Shown here one piece after another: positions 23,724-32,952 of a stretch of 64,000 nt of DNA. The DNA comes from Streptomyces sp. R302. GTDB taxonomy: Bacteria > Actinomycetota > Actinomycetes > Streptomycetales > Streptomycetaceae. The stretch is taken from NCBI RefSeq assembly GCF_012927245.1, contig NZ_JABBGE010000012.1, positions 139,505-203,504 on the forward strand, in the 5' to 3' direction. The notes beneath the pieces were generated by a model. It did not search any database. It saw only the letters and a program-made list of their open reading frames with translations, and was not told the DNA's origin. The first letter of the stretch is position 1. Each line of letters opens with the position of its first letter. The translations under genes were made by a program, and so were the position numbers.

Positions 23724-25591
23724 GCCGTCTCCCCTTCCAGTGCTTCGTGTCCGGCCGCGGTCGTCGCGGCGAGTCCGGAATCCTTGTCGTCGCCGGTCGT
23801 GTCGTCCGTCCCGGCGTTCGTCCCGTCGCCCGTCCCGTCGCCCGTCCCGTCCTCCGTCTCCCGGGTGACGACCGCCCGGTAGAGCGGCTCCCCGGCGAGC
23901 AGGTCGCGGTGCGTGCCGTGGGCGACGGCCCGGCCCTCGTGGACCAGGACCACCCGGTCCGCCAGGTCCAGGAGCAGCGGCGAGGAGGCCAGCACCACCG
24001 TCGTGCCGCCCGCGCGCAGCTTGCGCACGCCCGCCGCGACCCGCGCCTCGGTGTGCGAGTCGACCGCCGAGGTCGGCTCGTCGAGGACGAGCACCTCCGG
24101 GTCGGTCGCCAGCGAGCGGGCCAGCGCGAGACGCTGCCGCTGCCCGCCGGAGAGCGAACGGCCCCGCTCGGTGATCCGGGTCCGCATCGGGTCGCCGTCG
24201 GTGTCCACCGACGCCTGCGCGAGCGCGTCGAGGACGTCACCGCACTGGGCCGCGGCGAGCGCCTCCTCCGGCCGGACCGCGCCGGACGACGGCACGTCGA
24301 GCAGCTCGTGGAGGGTGCCGGACAGCAGGACCGGCTCCTTGTCCTGGACCAGGACGGCCGTCCGGGCCGCGTCCAGCGACAGCTCGTCGAGCGGCACCCC
24401 GCCGAGCCGCACCGAGACGTGGTCGTCGCCCGGTTCGGCCGGATGCCCGCCGAGCCGCTCCGCGAGCCGGCCGGCCGCGTCCGGGTCCCCGCACACCACG
24501 GCCGTGAACTGCCCGGCGGGCGCGATGAGTCCGCTCACCGGGTCGTACAGGTCACCGGACGCCCGCCGGTCCCGGGAGTCCCCGGCCGGCTCGGTCACCC
24601 GGGTGAGCGCGAGCACCCGCGCGGCGCGCTTCGCGGAGGGCCGGGAGAAGGCGTACGCCATCGCGATCTCCTCCACGTTCCGCAGCGGATGGTGGGTGAG
24701 GGCCACCGCGCCGTAGACGGTGACCAGCGCGCCGACCGTGATCCGGCCGTCGAGCACCAGCCCCGCCCCGTACGCCACCACGGCGATCAGCAGCAGCCCC
24801 GGAAGGAGCACCTGGACGGCGGCGATCAGCGCCCACATCCGGGCGCTGCGCACGGCCGCGCGGCGGACCTCCTGCGAGGCGGCCCGGTAGCGGCCGAGGA
24901 ACAGCTCCTCGCCGCCGATGCCGCGCAGCACGCGCAGTCCGGCGACCGTGTCGGCGGCGAGTTCGGTGGCCTTGCCGGCCTTCTCGCGCTGCACGTCCGC
25001 CCGCCGGGTGGCGCGCGGCAGCAGCGGAAGCGCGGCCAGCGCGAGCGCCGGGACGCCCACCGCGACGACGGCGCCGAGCGCCGGCTCGTACACGATCAGC
25101 CCGACGCAGACGGCGAGGAGGGTGAGGACGGCGGCGGCGAACCGCGAGAACGCCTCGACGAACCATCCGATTTTTTCGACGTCACCCGTTGATACGGATA
25201 CGACTTCTCCGGCCGCGACCCGCCGGGTCAGCAGCGAGCCGAGCTCGGCGGTCCTGCGGGCGAGGAGCTGCTGGACCCGCGCGGCGGCGGTGATCCAGTT
25301 GGTGACGGCGGTGCGGTGCAGCATCGTGTCGCCGACGGCGATCCCGGCGCCGAGCGCCGCGACCACCCCGCAGCCGGCCGCGAGCCGCCCGCCGTCGCCG
25401 TCGACGACGGCCTGCACGGCGATGCCGACGCCGACCGGAAGGCCGGCGATCGACAGCTGGAGCAGCAGCCCCCACAGCAGCGACCGCACCTGCCCGCCGA
25501 GCTGCATGCGCCCCAGCCAGATCAGGAAGCGGGTGCCCGAACGGACGTCGGGCACCCCCGGGTCGGCGTAGGGAAGGTCTCGGATCTGCAT
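23720..25591 (-). CDS. ABC exporter subunit 1: degenerate Walker A, intact signature
   Basis: 623 residues, membrane domain (about 35-330) plus ATPase domain. The Walker A position reads CGDPDAAGRL (367-376) and lacks the GKS/T that holds phosphate. The switch histidine is also replaced (VVLASSPLL, about 533-540). Signature LSGGQ (480-484) and Walker B VLVLDEP (500-506) are intact. The last 45 residues are a Thr/Gly/Asp-rich tail encoded partly by a 12-bp tandem repeat. First gene of a two-gene operon with the 593-residue subunit. Confidence 0.9.
   Translation of the reverse strand: MQIRDLPYADPGVPDVRSGTRFLIWLGRMQLGGQVRSLLWGLLLQLSIAGLPVGVGIAVQAVVDGDGGRLAAGCGVVAALGAGIAVGDTMLHRTAVTNWITAAARVQQLLARRTAELGSLLTRRVAAGEVVSVSTGDVEKIGWFVEAFSRFAAAVLTLLAVCVGLIVYEPALGAVVAVGVPALALAALPLLPRATRRADVQREKAGKATELAADTVAGLRVLRGIGGEELFLGRYRAASQEVRRAAVRSARMWALIAAVQVLLPGLLLIAVVAYGAGLVLDGRITVGALVTVYGAVALTHHPLRNVEEIAMAYAFSRPSAKRAARVLALTRVTEPAGDSRDRRASGDLYDPVSGLIAPAGQFTAVVCGDPDAAGRLAERLGGHPAEPGDDHVSVRLGGVPLDELSLDAARTAVLVQDKEPVLLSGTLHELLDVPSSGAVRPEEALAAAQCGDVLDALAQASVDTDGDPMRTRITERGRSLSGGQRQRLALARSLATDPEVLVLDEPTSAVDSHTEARVAAGVRKLRAGGTTVVLASSPLLLDLADRVVLVHEGRAVAHGTHRDLLAGEPLYRAVVTRETEDGTGDGTGDGTNAGTDDTTGDDKDSGLAATTAAGHEALEGETA
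23819..23854. repeat. 12-bp tandem repeat in an ABC exporter tail
   Basis: Three units of CGTCCCGTCGCC, the third diverged at two positions. In the minus-strand gene the repeat encodes Gly-Thr-Gly-Asp units in the flexible C-terminal tail; 12-bp steps keep the frame. Likely variable between strains. Confidence 0.7.
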
Positions 25592-25729
25592 GGCGTCCCA
25601 CGTCTCCGGGTGTGGCTGGGGGGCGGGCCGTCGGTGTGCGGCGCCGCGGGGGAAACCGTTCCAGCCTGGCCCCCTCAGCCGGAGGCGGGCAATCGATTTT
25701 CGTGCCCGGACGCCCGGTGGCCCGGTGCC

Positions 25730-27154
25730 TCAGGCAGGTCGGGGCGAGTCCATCCCCGAGCGGGCCCGGCGCCATTCGCCGCGCGTGAAGTCGGGGATCT
25801 GCTGCGGCGCGCCGTTCGCCCGGATGGAGGCGTGGCTCAGCGGCACCGGGGCCGTCCACGTCGCCGCGTCGTACACGTCGAAGTCCGGCACGAGCCCGAG
25901 CCGCACGCACTGCATCAGCCGGAAGACCATGATGTAGTCCATGCCGCCGTGCCCGCCCGGCGGGTTGGCGTGTTCCTTCCACAGCCAGTGGTCGAACTCG
26001 TCGGCGTAGGCGGAGAAGTCGGCCCACCGGTCGTCGGTGTGGTCCGGCTCGATGTAGATCCGGGCCGGGTAGTCCTCGAAGACGCCCTTCGTGCCGCCCA
26101 GGCTGTTGATCCTGCTGTACGGATGCGGGGTGGACACGTCGTGTTCGAGCCGGATGACCCGGCCCTTGGCGGTCTGCACGAGGCTGATGGTCCGGTCGGC
26201 CCCGATGTACGACTCCTTCCAGCTCGGGTCGCCGGCCGGCATGTGCGCGGCGCGGTACTCGGCGAGCCCGAGCGCCGGGGTGCCGAAGCTGCTGATGCTC
26301 ACCACCCGGTCGCCCCGGTTGACGTCCATGTAGTTGGCGACCGGGCCGAAGCCGTGGTTGGGGTAGAGGTCTCCGCGCAGCCGGGTGTGCCACCGCCGCC
26401 GCCAGGGCCCCTCGTAGTACGTCGGCGAGAACATCAGGCCGCGCAGGTCGTGGTTGTACGCCCCGGCGCCGTGCAGCAGCTGCCCGAACTTCCCGGCGTG
26501 CGCCATCCGCAGGACCCGCAGCTCGTTCCGTCCGTAGCAGCAGTTCTCCAGCTGCATGCAGTGGCGCCGGGTCCGCTCGGAGAGGTCGACCAGCTCCCAC
26601 AGCTCCTGGAGCTCCATGGCGACGGGACACTCGACGCCGACGTGCTTGCCGTTCAGCATCGCCGCCTTGGCCATCGGGAAGTGCAGCTCCCAGGGCGTGG
26701 CCACGTACACGAAGTCGAGGTCGGTGCGGGCGCACAGCTTCTCGTAGTCGTTCTCGCCGTTGGTGTAGACGGCGGGGGCGGGCTGCCCGGCGGCGGTGAC
26801 CTTGGCGGCGGCCCGCTCGGCCTTGGCGCGCACCGGGTCGCAGACGGCGACCACCCGGACGCCCGGGACGACGAGGAAGTTGTCGATCATGCTGCCACCG
26901 CGGTTGCCGAGGCCGATGATGCCGACCCGGACGGTGGAGCGCCCCTCGAAGGGGACGCCGGCCATGGTGGCCCCCTGGCGCTTCGGCGCCGCGGCGGTCC
27001 CGGTGGCGGCCGGGTCGGGGGCGGTGGCGGCCGGTCCGGCGGCGTGGGCGGCGCCGGTGCCGAGGGCGCCGAGACCGAGGCTCGCGCCGGCGGCTCCCGC
27101 CGTGGTCCTGAGGACTGATCGGCGGCTCGGGTCGTGGGGTGACTGCTCGTTCAT
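25730..27154 (-). CDS. Gfo/Idh/MocA-family protein, GH109-like (secreted by Tat)
   Basis: 474 residues. Twin-arginine signal (DPSRRSVLRTTAGAAG) to about residue 40, then an NAD-binding Rossmann domain with VRVGIIGLGNRGG (about 75-87), VAVCDP and DFVYVATPWELHFPMA, and the C-terminal oxidoreductase domain with HVGVECPVA and LENCCYGRNELRV. This combination matches glycoside hydrolase family 109, which uses bound NAD to cleave alpha-N-acetylgalactosaminides by an oxidation-elimination route. GH109 specificity is inferred from similarity; a plain sugar dehydrogenase is the alternative. Tat export fits a cofactor-loaded enzyme. Monocistronic. Confidence 0.82.
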   Translation of the reverse strand: MNEQSPHDPSRRSVLRTTAGAAGASLGLGALGTGAAHAAGPAATAPDPAATGTAAAPKRQGATMAGVPFEGRSTVRVGIIGLGNRGGSMIDNFLVVPGVRVVAVCDPVRAKAERAAAKVTAAGQPAPAVYTNGENDYEKLCARTDLDFVYVATPWELHFPMAKAAMLNGKHVGVECPVAMELQELWELVDLSERTRRHCMQLENCCYGRNELRVLRMAHAGKFGQLLHGAGAYNHDLRGLMFSPTYYEGPWRRRWHTRLRGDLYPNHGFGPVANYMDVNRGDRVVSISSFGTPALGLAEYRAAHMPAGDPSWKESYIGADRTISLVQTAKGRVIRLEHDVSTPHPYSRINSLGGTKGVFEDYPARIYIEPDHTDDRWADFSAYADEFDHWLWKEHANPPGGHGGMDYIMVFRLMQCVRLGLVPDFDVYDAATWTAPVPLSHASIRANGAPQQIPDFTRGEWRRARSGMDSPRPA

Positions 27155-27331
27155 GGAACCTCCAGAGGCTGTCCGGGCGGCTGGTTCATGAATCCCGCTC
27201 AGGACCCTGGCCCCTGTGACCTGTGGCGCGCAAGGATGCCTGTTTGGACTCCTGCGGCGGGTCGTTGGACTTTACTGTTCCGGATTCCCCAGCGGTGCGC
27301 GGCACCGGACGGCCGGTAATCGAACATGGGA

Positions 27332-27363
27332 AGGGCCCCTCACCTGCGAGGGTGAGGGGCCCT
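27332..27363. terminator. Terminator downstream of the FAD/Fe-S dehydrogenase
   Basis: Perfect 13-bp inverted repeat (27332-27344 and 27351-27363) with a 6-nt loop (TGCGAG), 42 bp beyond the stop of the leftward dehydrogenase gene. Confidence 0.75.
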
Positions 27364-27404
27364 GTCGGCCTTGACGGTCGGCCTTGGCGGCGGCCGGGGC
27401 GGTC

Positions 27405-30329
27405 TCAGGGGCGGGTCGCCTCCTCCAGGGCGAGCAGCGCCGAGCGGTATCGGCGGCCGGTGGCCCGGTCCATGCCGATCTCGCACATGCGGTTGGCCGA
27501 GAGGTGGGCGTCGAAGGGGCGGGCGGTGACCTCGGCGGCCTCCCGGGCCGTCGCCGAGGCCGTCAGCTCCGGATGGAGCATGCCCCGGTCGCCGGCGAAG
27601 GCGCAGCAGCCCGCGTCGACCGGTACGACGACCTCCTCGGCGCAGAACTCCGCGAGTTCGGTGAGCCGGTCGGCGTCCCCGAGGTGCCGCATCGAGCAGG
27701 TGGGGTGGACGACCGCGGAGCCCACGGTCCGGCGGGCCTCCAGGCGGGGGAGGAGTTCCTCGGCGGCCCACACCAGGGAGTCCACCACGGTCAGTTCGGC
27801 GTGCAGGGCGCGGTTGTCCTCGGTGAGGTACGGGACGACCTCGTGGGCGAGGCCGAGGGCGCAGGAGGAGGCGTCGACGACCAGCGGGAGCCGGCCGCCG
27901 GCGGTCCAGCCCCAGGCGGCTTCGACGATCCGGTTGGCCATCACCTCGTTGCCCCGCTCGTACCCCTTGGAGTGCCAGATCGTGGCGCAGCAGGTGCCGG
28001 CCACGTCGTCGGGGATCCACACGGGTTTCCCGGCCCTGGCGGAGACGGCGACGACGGCCTCGGGGAGGGAGGGGCCGGGAGCGTCGTCCGGATTGCCGAA
28101 GACGCGGTTGACGCAGGCCGGGTAGTAGACGGCGACGGCCGCCGGACGGTGGGTGCGGGGCAGCCGGCGGGGCGCCGCGCCGGGGATCTCCGGCAGCCAC
28201 TCCGGTACGAGGTCGGGCCGGACGGCCTTGCGGGCGAGGCCGGTCACCCGCGCCAGGAGGCCGTCGCCGAGCCGGTCCGCGGCGCCCACCGCGAGCCGCG
28301 CGGAGGCCTCCACGGCCCGGAAGCGCCGCGCGGCGAGGGCGGCGATCCGCTCCTCGCGCGGGGAGTGCCGCTCGTGCCGGAACTCCTTCATCAGCGCGCC
28401 GGTGTCGATGCCGACCGGGCAGGCCAGCCTGCAGGTGGAGTCGCCGGCGCAGGTGTCGACGGCGTCGTAGCCGTACGCCTCCAGGAGCCGGAGCTCGACG
28501 GGGGAGCCGTCGGCCTGCCGCAGCATCTCCCGGCGCAGCACGATCCGCTGGCGCGGAGTGGTCGTCAGGTCGTGGCTGGGGCAGGTCGGTTCGCAGAATC
28601 CGCACTCGATGCACGGGTCGGCGATCCGCTCCACGGACGGGATGGTCTTCAGGCCGCGCAGATGGGCCTGCGGGTCGCGGTCGAGGACGATCCGCGGGGC
28701 GAGGACCCCGTCGGGGTCGACGAGCTCCTTGGTCCGCCACATCAGCCCGGTCGCCTTCGGGCCCCACTCCAGCTCCAGGAAGGGGGCGATGTTGCGGCCG
28801 GTGGCGTGCTCGGCCTTCAGCGAGCCGTCGAACCGCTCGACGGTGAGCTTGCAGAACTCGTCCATGAAGGAGGCGTACCGCTCGACGTCCGCCGGGTCCG
28901 CGGCGTCGAAGGCGAGCAGGAAGTGGAGGTTGCCGTGGGCGGCGTGACCGGCGACGGCCGCGTCGAAGCCGTGCCGGGCCTGCAGGTCGAGCAGCTCGGC
29001 GCAGGCCTCGGCGAGCCGGGCCGGGGGCACCGCGAAGTCCTCGGTGATCAGGGTCGTACCGGACGGGCGGGAGCCGCCGACGGCCGTCACGAAGGCCTTC
29101 CGGGCCTTCCAGTAGCCGCCGATCGTGCCCGCGTCCCGGGTGAAGGCGTTGGCGACGGAGGCCACCGGGGCGACCAGGCCGAGCCCGGCGAGAACCTCGC
29201 GCGCCGCCTCCTCGTACGCGGCGAGCGCCGCCTCGTCCGGCGCCCGGAACTCGACGAGCAGCGCCGTGGTGTCCTTCGGCAGCTCCGCCCAGTCGGCGGG
29301 GACGCCGGGCACGCGCACCGAGGCCCGCAGGGTGTTGCCGTCCATCAGCTCGACGGCGAGCGCCCCGGCCTCGTTGAAGCGCGGCACCGCCGCCGCGGCG
29401 GCGGGCAGGGAGGGGAAGAAGAGCAGCGCGGTGGAGACGAGCCGGTCGAGCGGCAGGGTGTCGAAGACGACCTCGGAGAGGAAGCCGAGGGTGCCCTCCG
29501 AGCCGACCATCAGGCCGCGCAGGATCTCCACCGGCGTGGCGCCGTCGAGGAAGGCGTCGAGGCGGTAGCCGTTGGTGTTCTTGATCTGGTACTTGGCGCG
29601 GATCCGGTCCGTCAGCTCCGCGTCGGCCTCGATCTCGGCCTTCAGCGCGAGCAGCCCCGCGCACAGCCGGGGCTCGGCCCGGGCCAGCTCCTCGTCGGCG
29701 GCCGGGTCGGCGGTGTCGACGATGGTGCCGCTCGGCAGCACGAAGGTGAGGGAGGCGACCGTCTTGTAGGAGTTCCGGGTGGTGCCGGCGGTCATCCCGG
29801 AGGCGTTGTTGGCGACGACCCCGCCGATCGTGCAGGCGACCGCGCTGGCCGGGTCGGGCCCGAGCACCCTGCCGTACGGCGCGAGGGCCGCGTTGGCGCG
29901 GACGACGGTGGTGCCGGGGCGGATCCGGGCGCGGGCGCCGCCGCCCAGGACCTCCACGCCGGCCCAGTGGCGGCGGACGTCGACGAGGATGTCCTCGCCC
30001 TGCGCCTGCCCGTTGAGGCTGGTCCCGGCGGCCCGGAAGACCACCTCGCGGCCCTTGCCGTGCGCGTACGAGAGCACGGCCGAGACGTCGTCGACGTCCT
30101 CGGCGACCACGACCACCTGCGGCAGGAACCGGTAGGGGCTGGCGTCGGAGGCGTACCGCACCAGGTCGGAGACGCCGGAGAGGACCTTCCCGGGGCCGAG
30201 GAGCGCCGCCAGCTCCTCGCGCAGCCGCCGCGGCGTGCCGCGTGCCTGGAGGTCCGGGACCCGGTCGGGAGCCGGGGTCCGCTTCCGGCCCGGGCTGAGG
30301 GCCCGCGGGTTCGGTTCCAGCAGCGGCAT
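27405..30329 (-). CDS. FAD-linked oxidase with Fe-S domain (D-lactate / D-2-hydroxyacid dehydrogenase type)
   Basis: 974 residues. The N-terminal half is an FAD-binding type 4 domain (AAGTSLNGQAQG, TIGGVVANNASG) with its C-terminal cap. The second half carries ferredoxin-like motifs CIECGFCEPTCP and CAGDSTCRLACP for two 4Fe-4S clusters. Two CCG domains follow (PACVNRVFG...CCATIWHSKG and PTCSMRHLGD...GCCAFAGDRGM). The architecture matches GlcD-GlpC fusion enzymes such as YdiJ, which oxidise D-lactate or D-2-hydroxyglutarate and feed electrons to the membrane. The exact substrate cannot be read from sequence. Confidence 0.9.
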   Translation of the reverse strand: MPLLEPNPRALSPGRKRTPAPDRVPDLQARGTPRRLREELAALLGPGKVLSGVSDLVRYASDASPYRFLPQVVVVAEDVDDVSAVLSYAHGKGREVVFRAAGTSLNGQAQGEDILVDVRRHWAGVEVLGGGARARIRPGTTVVRANAALAPYGRVLGPDPASAVACTIGGVVANNASGMTAGTTRNSYKTVASLTFVLPSGTIVDTADPAADEELARAEPRLCAGLLALKAEIEADAELTDRIRAKYQIKNTNGYRLDAFLDGATPVEILRGLMVGSEGTLGFLSEVVFDTLPLDRLVSTALLFFPSLPAAAAAVPRFNEAGALAVELMDGNTLRASVRVPGVPADWAELPKDTTALLVEFRAPDEAALAAYEEAAREVLAGLGLVAPVASVANAFTRDAGTIGGYWKARKAFVTAVGGSRPSGTTLITEDFAVPPARLAEACAELLDLQARHGFDAAVAGHAAHGNLHFLLAFDAADPADVERYASFMDEFCKLTVERFDGSLKAEHATGRNIAPFLELEWGPKATGLMWRTKELVDPDGVLAPRIVLDRDPQAHLRGLKTIPSVERIADPCIECGFCEPTCPSHDLTTTPRQRIVLRREMLRQADGSPVELRLLEAYGYDAVDTCAGDSTCRLACPVGIDTGALMKEFRHERHSPREERIAALAARRFRAVEASARLAVGAADRLGDGLLARVTGLARKAVRPDLVPEWLPEIPGAAPRRLPRTHRPAAVAVYYPACVNRVFGNPDDAPGPSLPEAVVAVSARAGKPVWIPDDVAGTCCATIWHSKGYERGNEVMANRIVEAAWGWTAGGRLPLVVDASSCALGLAHEVVPYLTEDNRALHAELTVVDSLVWAAEELLPRLEARRTVGSAVVHPTCSMRHLGDADRLTELAEFCAEEVVVPVDAGCCAFAGDRGMLHPELTASATAREAAEVTARPFDAHLSANRMCEIGMDRATGRRYRSALLALEEATRP

Positions 30330-30363
30330 GGCTCGGCTCCCCTCGGCGCGGGCGCCGGCGGCG

Positions 30364-30825
30364 TCAGCAGCCGCTCCCCGGGACGGGCCCGGCCAGGGCG
30401 GTCAGCAGACCTCCGAGCACCTCGCGCTGTTCGACGGTCAATGGAGCCAGGATGTCCTCTGCGGCCGCCCGGCGCGCGCTGCGCAGCTCCCGCAGCGTGG
30501 CGCGCCCCTCGTCGGTGAGCTCGATCCGGATGACCCGGCGGTTGCTCGGATCGGGCACCCGGCGCACCCGCCCGGCCGCCTCCAGGCCGTCGACGAGGCT
30601 GGTGACGGCGCGGGGGACCACTTCGAGACGGGCGGCGAGGTCGGCCATCCGGGGCGGGGCGTCCCCGTAGTGGGCGACCGTGCGCAGCAGCCGGGACTGG
30701 GCCGGGGTGATGCCGACCGGCTCCAGATGGCGCTTCTGGATGCGGTGCAGCCGGCGGGTGAGCCGGAGCAGCTGCTCGGCGAGGAGCCCGTCGGGGTCGG
30801 GGGTGCTCGGGACGGGGGTGTTCAT
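30364..30825 (-). CDS. MarR-family regulator
   Basis: 153 residues. Winged-helix domain with ITPAQSRLLRTVAHYGDA, the recognition region MADLAARLEVVPRAVTSLVDGLEAAGRV and the wing RRVPDPSNRRVIRIELTDEG. Its -10 candidate TAGTGT (30832-30837) ends six bases before the ATG and no ribosome site is visible, so translation is probably from a leaderless mRNA. It is divergent from an ABC exporter gene and probably represses it in a drug- or metabolite-responsive way. Confidence 0.9.
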   Translation of the reverse strand: MNTPVPSTPDPDGLLAEQLLRLTRRLHRIQKRHLEPVGITPAQSRLLRTVAHYGDAPPRMADLAARLEVVPRAVTSLVDGLEAAGRVRRVPDPSNRRVIRIELTDEGRATLRELRSARRAAAEDILAPLTVEQREVLGGLLTALAGPVPGSGC

Positions 30826-30831
30826 GGGGGA

Positions 30832-30882
30832 ACACTATCAGGACCACGCTCATTGTGAACATAGGTAAGAGTGAGCTATGGT
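30832..30882. promoter_or_regulatory. Overlapping divergent promoters with MarR-type dyad
   Basis: Rightward: TTGTGA (30853-30858), 18 bp, TATGGT (30877-30882). Leftward: TTCACA (30854-30859 on the minus strand), 16 bp, TAGTGT (30832-30837). The -35 boxes share almost the same bases. An imperfect dyad GCTCA...TGAGC (30848-30876, 9 of 13 paired positions) covers both -35 boxes and is the likely MarR operator, able to shut both promoters at once. Confidence 0.5.
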
Positions 30883-30922
30883 CCGAACCGTACTCTCCTG
30901 TCCCGTACCCTCGAAGGAGCCC

Positions 30923-32758
30923 ATGCGCCCCCACGACGAGTCCACCTGGACACCACCGCCGCGCGATCCCGCGCAGCCGAAGGAGCCCGCGCAGCTGCGG
31001 CGCATCCTCGGCCTCTTCCGTCCCTACCGCGCCCGCCTCGCGCTCGTCGGCCTCCTGGTCGCCGCCGCCTCGCTGGTCTCGGTCGCCACCCCGTTCCTCC
31101 TCAAGGAGATCCTCGACACCGCGATCCCCCAGGGGCGCACCGGGCTGCTCAGCCTGCTCGCCCTCGGCATGATCGTCACCGCCGTCCTGACCGGCGTCTT
31201 CGGCGTGCTCCAGACCCTGATCTCCACCACGGTGGGCCAGCGCGTCATGCACGACCTGCGCACCGCCGTCTACGGCCGGCTCCAGCGGATGCCGCTCGCC
31301 TTCTTCACCCGGACCAGGACCGGAGAGGTCCAGTCCCGGATCGCCAACGACATCGGCGGCATGCAGGCCACCGTGACCTCCACGGCCACCTCCCTGGTCT
31401 CCAACGTCACCGCCGTCGTCGCCACCGTCGTCGCCATGCTCGCGCTCGACTGGCGGCTCACCCTCTTCTCCCTGCTCCTGCTCCCCGTCTTCGTGTGGAT
31501 CAGCCGGCGGGTCGGCGACGAGCGGAAGCGGATCACCACCCAGCGGCAGAAGCAGATGGCCGCCATGGCGGCGACCGTCACCGAGTCGCTCTCCGTCAGC
31601 GGCATCCTCCTCGGCCGCACCATGGGCCGCGCCGACTCGCTGACCGAGTCCTTCTCCCGGGAGTCCGAGCGCCTCGTCGACCTCGAAGTGCGCTCCTCCA
31701 TGGCCGGGCGCTGGCGGATGTCCGTCATCGGCATCGTCATGGCCGCCATGCCCGCCCTGCTCTACTGGGCGGCCGGTTTCGCCGTGCAGGCCGGCGGCGC
31801 CGCGATATCCCTCGGCACCCTGGTCGCCTTCGTCTCCCTCCAGCAGGGCCTCTTCCGGCCCACCGTGAGCCTGCTCTCCACCGGCGTCCAGATCCAGACC
31901 TCGCTCGCGCTCTTCCAGCGCATCTTCGAGTACCTCGACCTCCCGGTGGACATCACCGAGCCCGAGGAGCCCGTCCGCCCCGACACCGTCCGCGGCGAGA
32001 TCGGCTTCGAGGGGGTCCGCTTCCACTACGACCCCGAGGGCGCCGGCCGCCCCACCCTCGACGGCATCGACCTCACCGTGCCGGCCGGCGGCAGCCTCGC
32101 CGTCGTCGGCCCCACCGGCTCCGGCAAGTCCACCCTCAGCTACCTCGTGCCCCGGCTCTACGACGTCACCGACGGCCGGGTCACCCTGGACGGCGTCGAC
32201 GTCCGCGACCTCGGCTTCGACACCCTCGCCTCCGCGATCGGCGTCGTCTCCCAGGAGACGTACCTCTTCCACGCCTCCGTCGCCGACAACCTCCGCTTCG
32301 CCAAGCCCGAGGCCACCGACGAGGAGATCGAGGCCGCCGCCCGCGCCGCCCAGATCCACGACCACATCGCCTCGCTGCCCGACGGGTACGACACCCTGGT
32401 CGGCGAGCGCGGCTACCGCTTCTCCGGCGGCGAGAAGCAGCGCCTGGCGATCGCCCGCACGATCCTGCGCGACCCGCCGGTGCTCATCCTCGACGAGGCG
32501 ACCAGCGCCCTCGACACCCGTACCGAGCACGCGGTCCAGCAGGCCATCGACGCCCTCTCCGCGGGCCGCACCACGATCACCATCGCCCACCGCCTCTCCA
32601 CCGTCCGCGACGCGGACCGGATCGTCGTCCTGGAGGCGGGCCGGATTGCCGAGAGCGGCACCCACGAGGAGCTGATGGCGAAGGACGGCAGGTACGCCGC
32701 CCTGGTCCGCCGCGACGAACAGGCGAACGTGCGAGCGGTTGTTCCCGCGAACGTGTGA
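30923..32758 (+). CDS. ABC exporter (membrane domain fused to ATPase)
   Basis: 611 residues from the start I prefer. The frame opens at 30878, but that ATG lies inside the -10 box, while the ATG at 30923 has GAAGGAG directly upstream. Six hydrophobic helices between about 40 and 320 are followed by an ATPase domain with intact Walker A GPTGSGKS, Q-loop VVSQETYLFHAS, signature FSGGEKQR, Walker B VLILDEATSALD and switch His (TIAHRLSTV). All sites are canonical, so it should act as a homodimer. Adjacent MarR gene suggests inducible drug or lipid export. Confidence 0.92.
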   Translation: MRPHDESTWTPPPRDPAQPKEPAQLRRILGLFRPYRARLALVGLLVAAASLVSVATPFLLKEILDTAIPQGRTGLLSLLALGMIVTAVLTGVFGVLQTLISTTVGQRVMHDLRTAVYGRLQRMPLAFFTRTRTGEVQSRIANDIGGMQATVTSTATSLVSNVTAVVATVVAMLALDWRLTLFSLLLLPVFVWISRRVGDERKRITTQRQKQMAAMAATVTESLSVSGILLGRTMGRADSLTESFSRESERLVDLEVRSSMAGRWRMSVIGIVMAAMPALLYWAAGFAVQAGGAAISLGTLVAFVSLQQGLFRPTVSLLSTGVQIQTSLALFQRIFEYLDLPVDITEPEEPVRPDTVRGEIGFEGVRFHYDPEGAGRPTLDGIDLTVPAGGSLAVVGPTGSGKSTLSYLVPRLYDVTDGRVTLDGVDVRDLGFDTLASAIGVVSQETYLFHASVADNLRFAKPEATDEEIEAAARAAQIHDHIASLPDGYDTLVGERGYRFSGGEKQRLAIARTILRDPPVLILDEATSALDTRTEHAVQQAIDALSAGRTTITIAHRLSTVRDADRIVVLEAGRIAESGTHEELMAKDGRYAALVRRDEQANVRAVVPANV

Positions 32759-32879
32759 TCGTTCCGGGATTCATTGCCCAACTCCCGTACGGCGTCGGAT
32801 GATTACGGTGCGCAAGCGACGGGCTGCAGACCGCGACTGCGCTGTCCCACGAAACACCTGTACGAGGAGAAGCACCCTC

Positions 32880-32939
32880 ATGAACGTCATCACCGATCTG
32901 CTCGCCGGCGTCTTCCACTTCCTGGGCTGGCTCGTCTGA
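32880..32939 (+). CDS. 19-residue hydrophobic microprotein
   Basis: MNVITDLLAGVFHFLGWLV, then TGA. It has its own GAGGAG ribosome site about 12 bases upstream and is followed within 14 bp by a perfect 17-bp hairpin terminator. The peptide is one amphipathic or membrane-seeking helix with two aromatic anchors. The untranslated-looking 120 bp before it are not part of the exporter gene. Function unknown; possibilities are a membrane microprotein, a leader peptide or a toxin-like peptide. Confidence 0.55.
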   Translation: MNVITDLLAGVFHFLGWLV

Positions 32940-32952
32940 CGCACGCAGTTCC

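Noticed and set aside
30878..30922. Earlier ATG for the MarR-linked ABC exporter
   Set aside because: It lies within the -10 box and has no good ribosome site; the ATG at 30923 has GAAGGAG.
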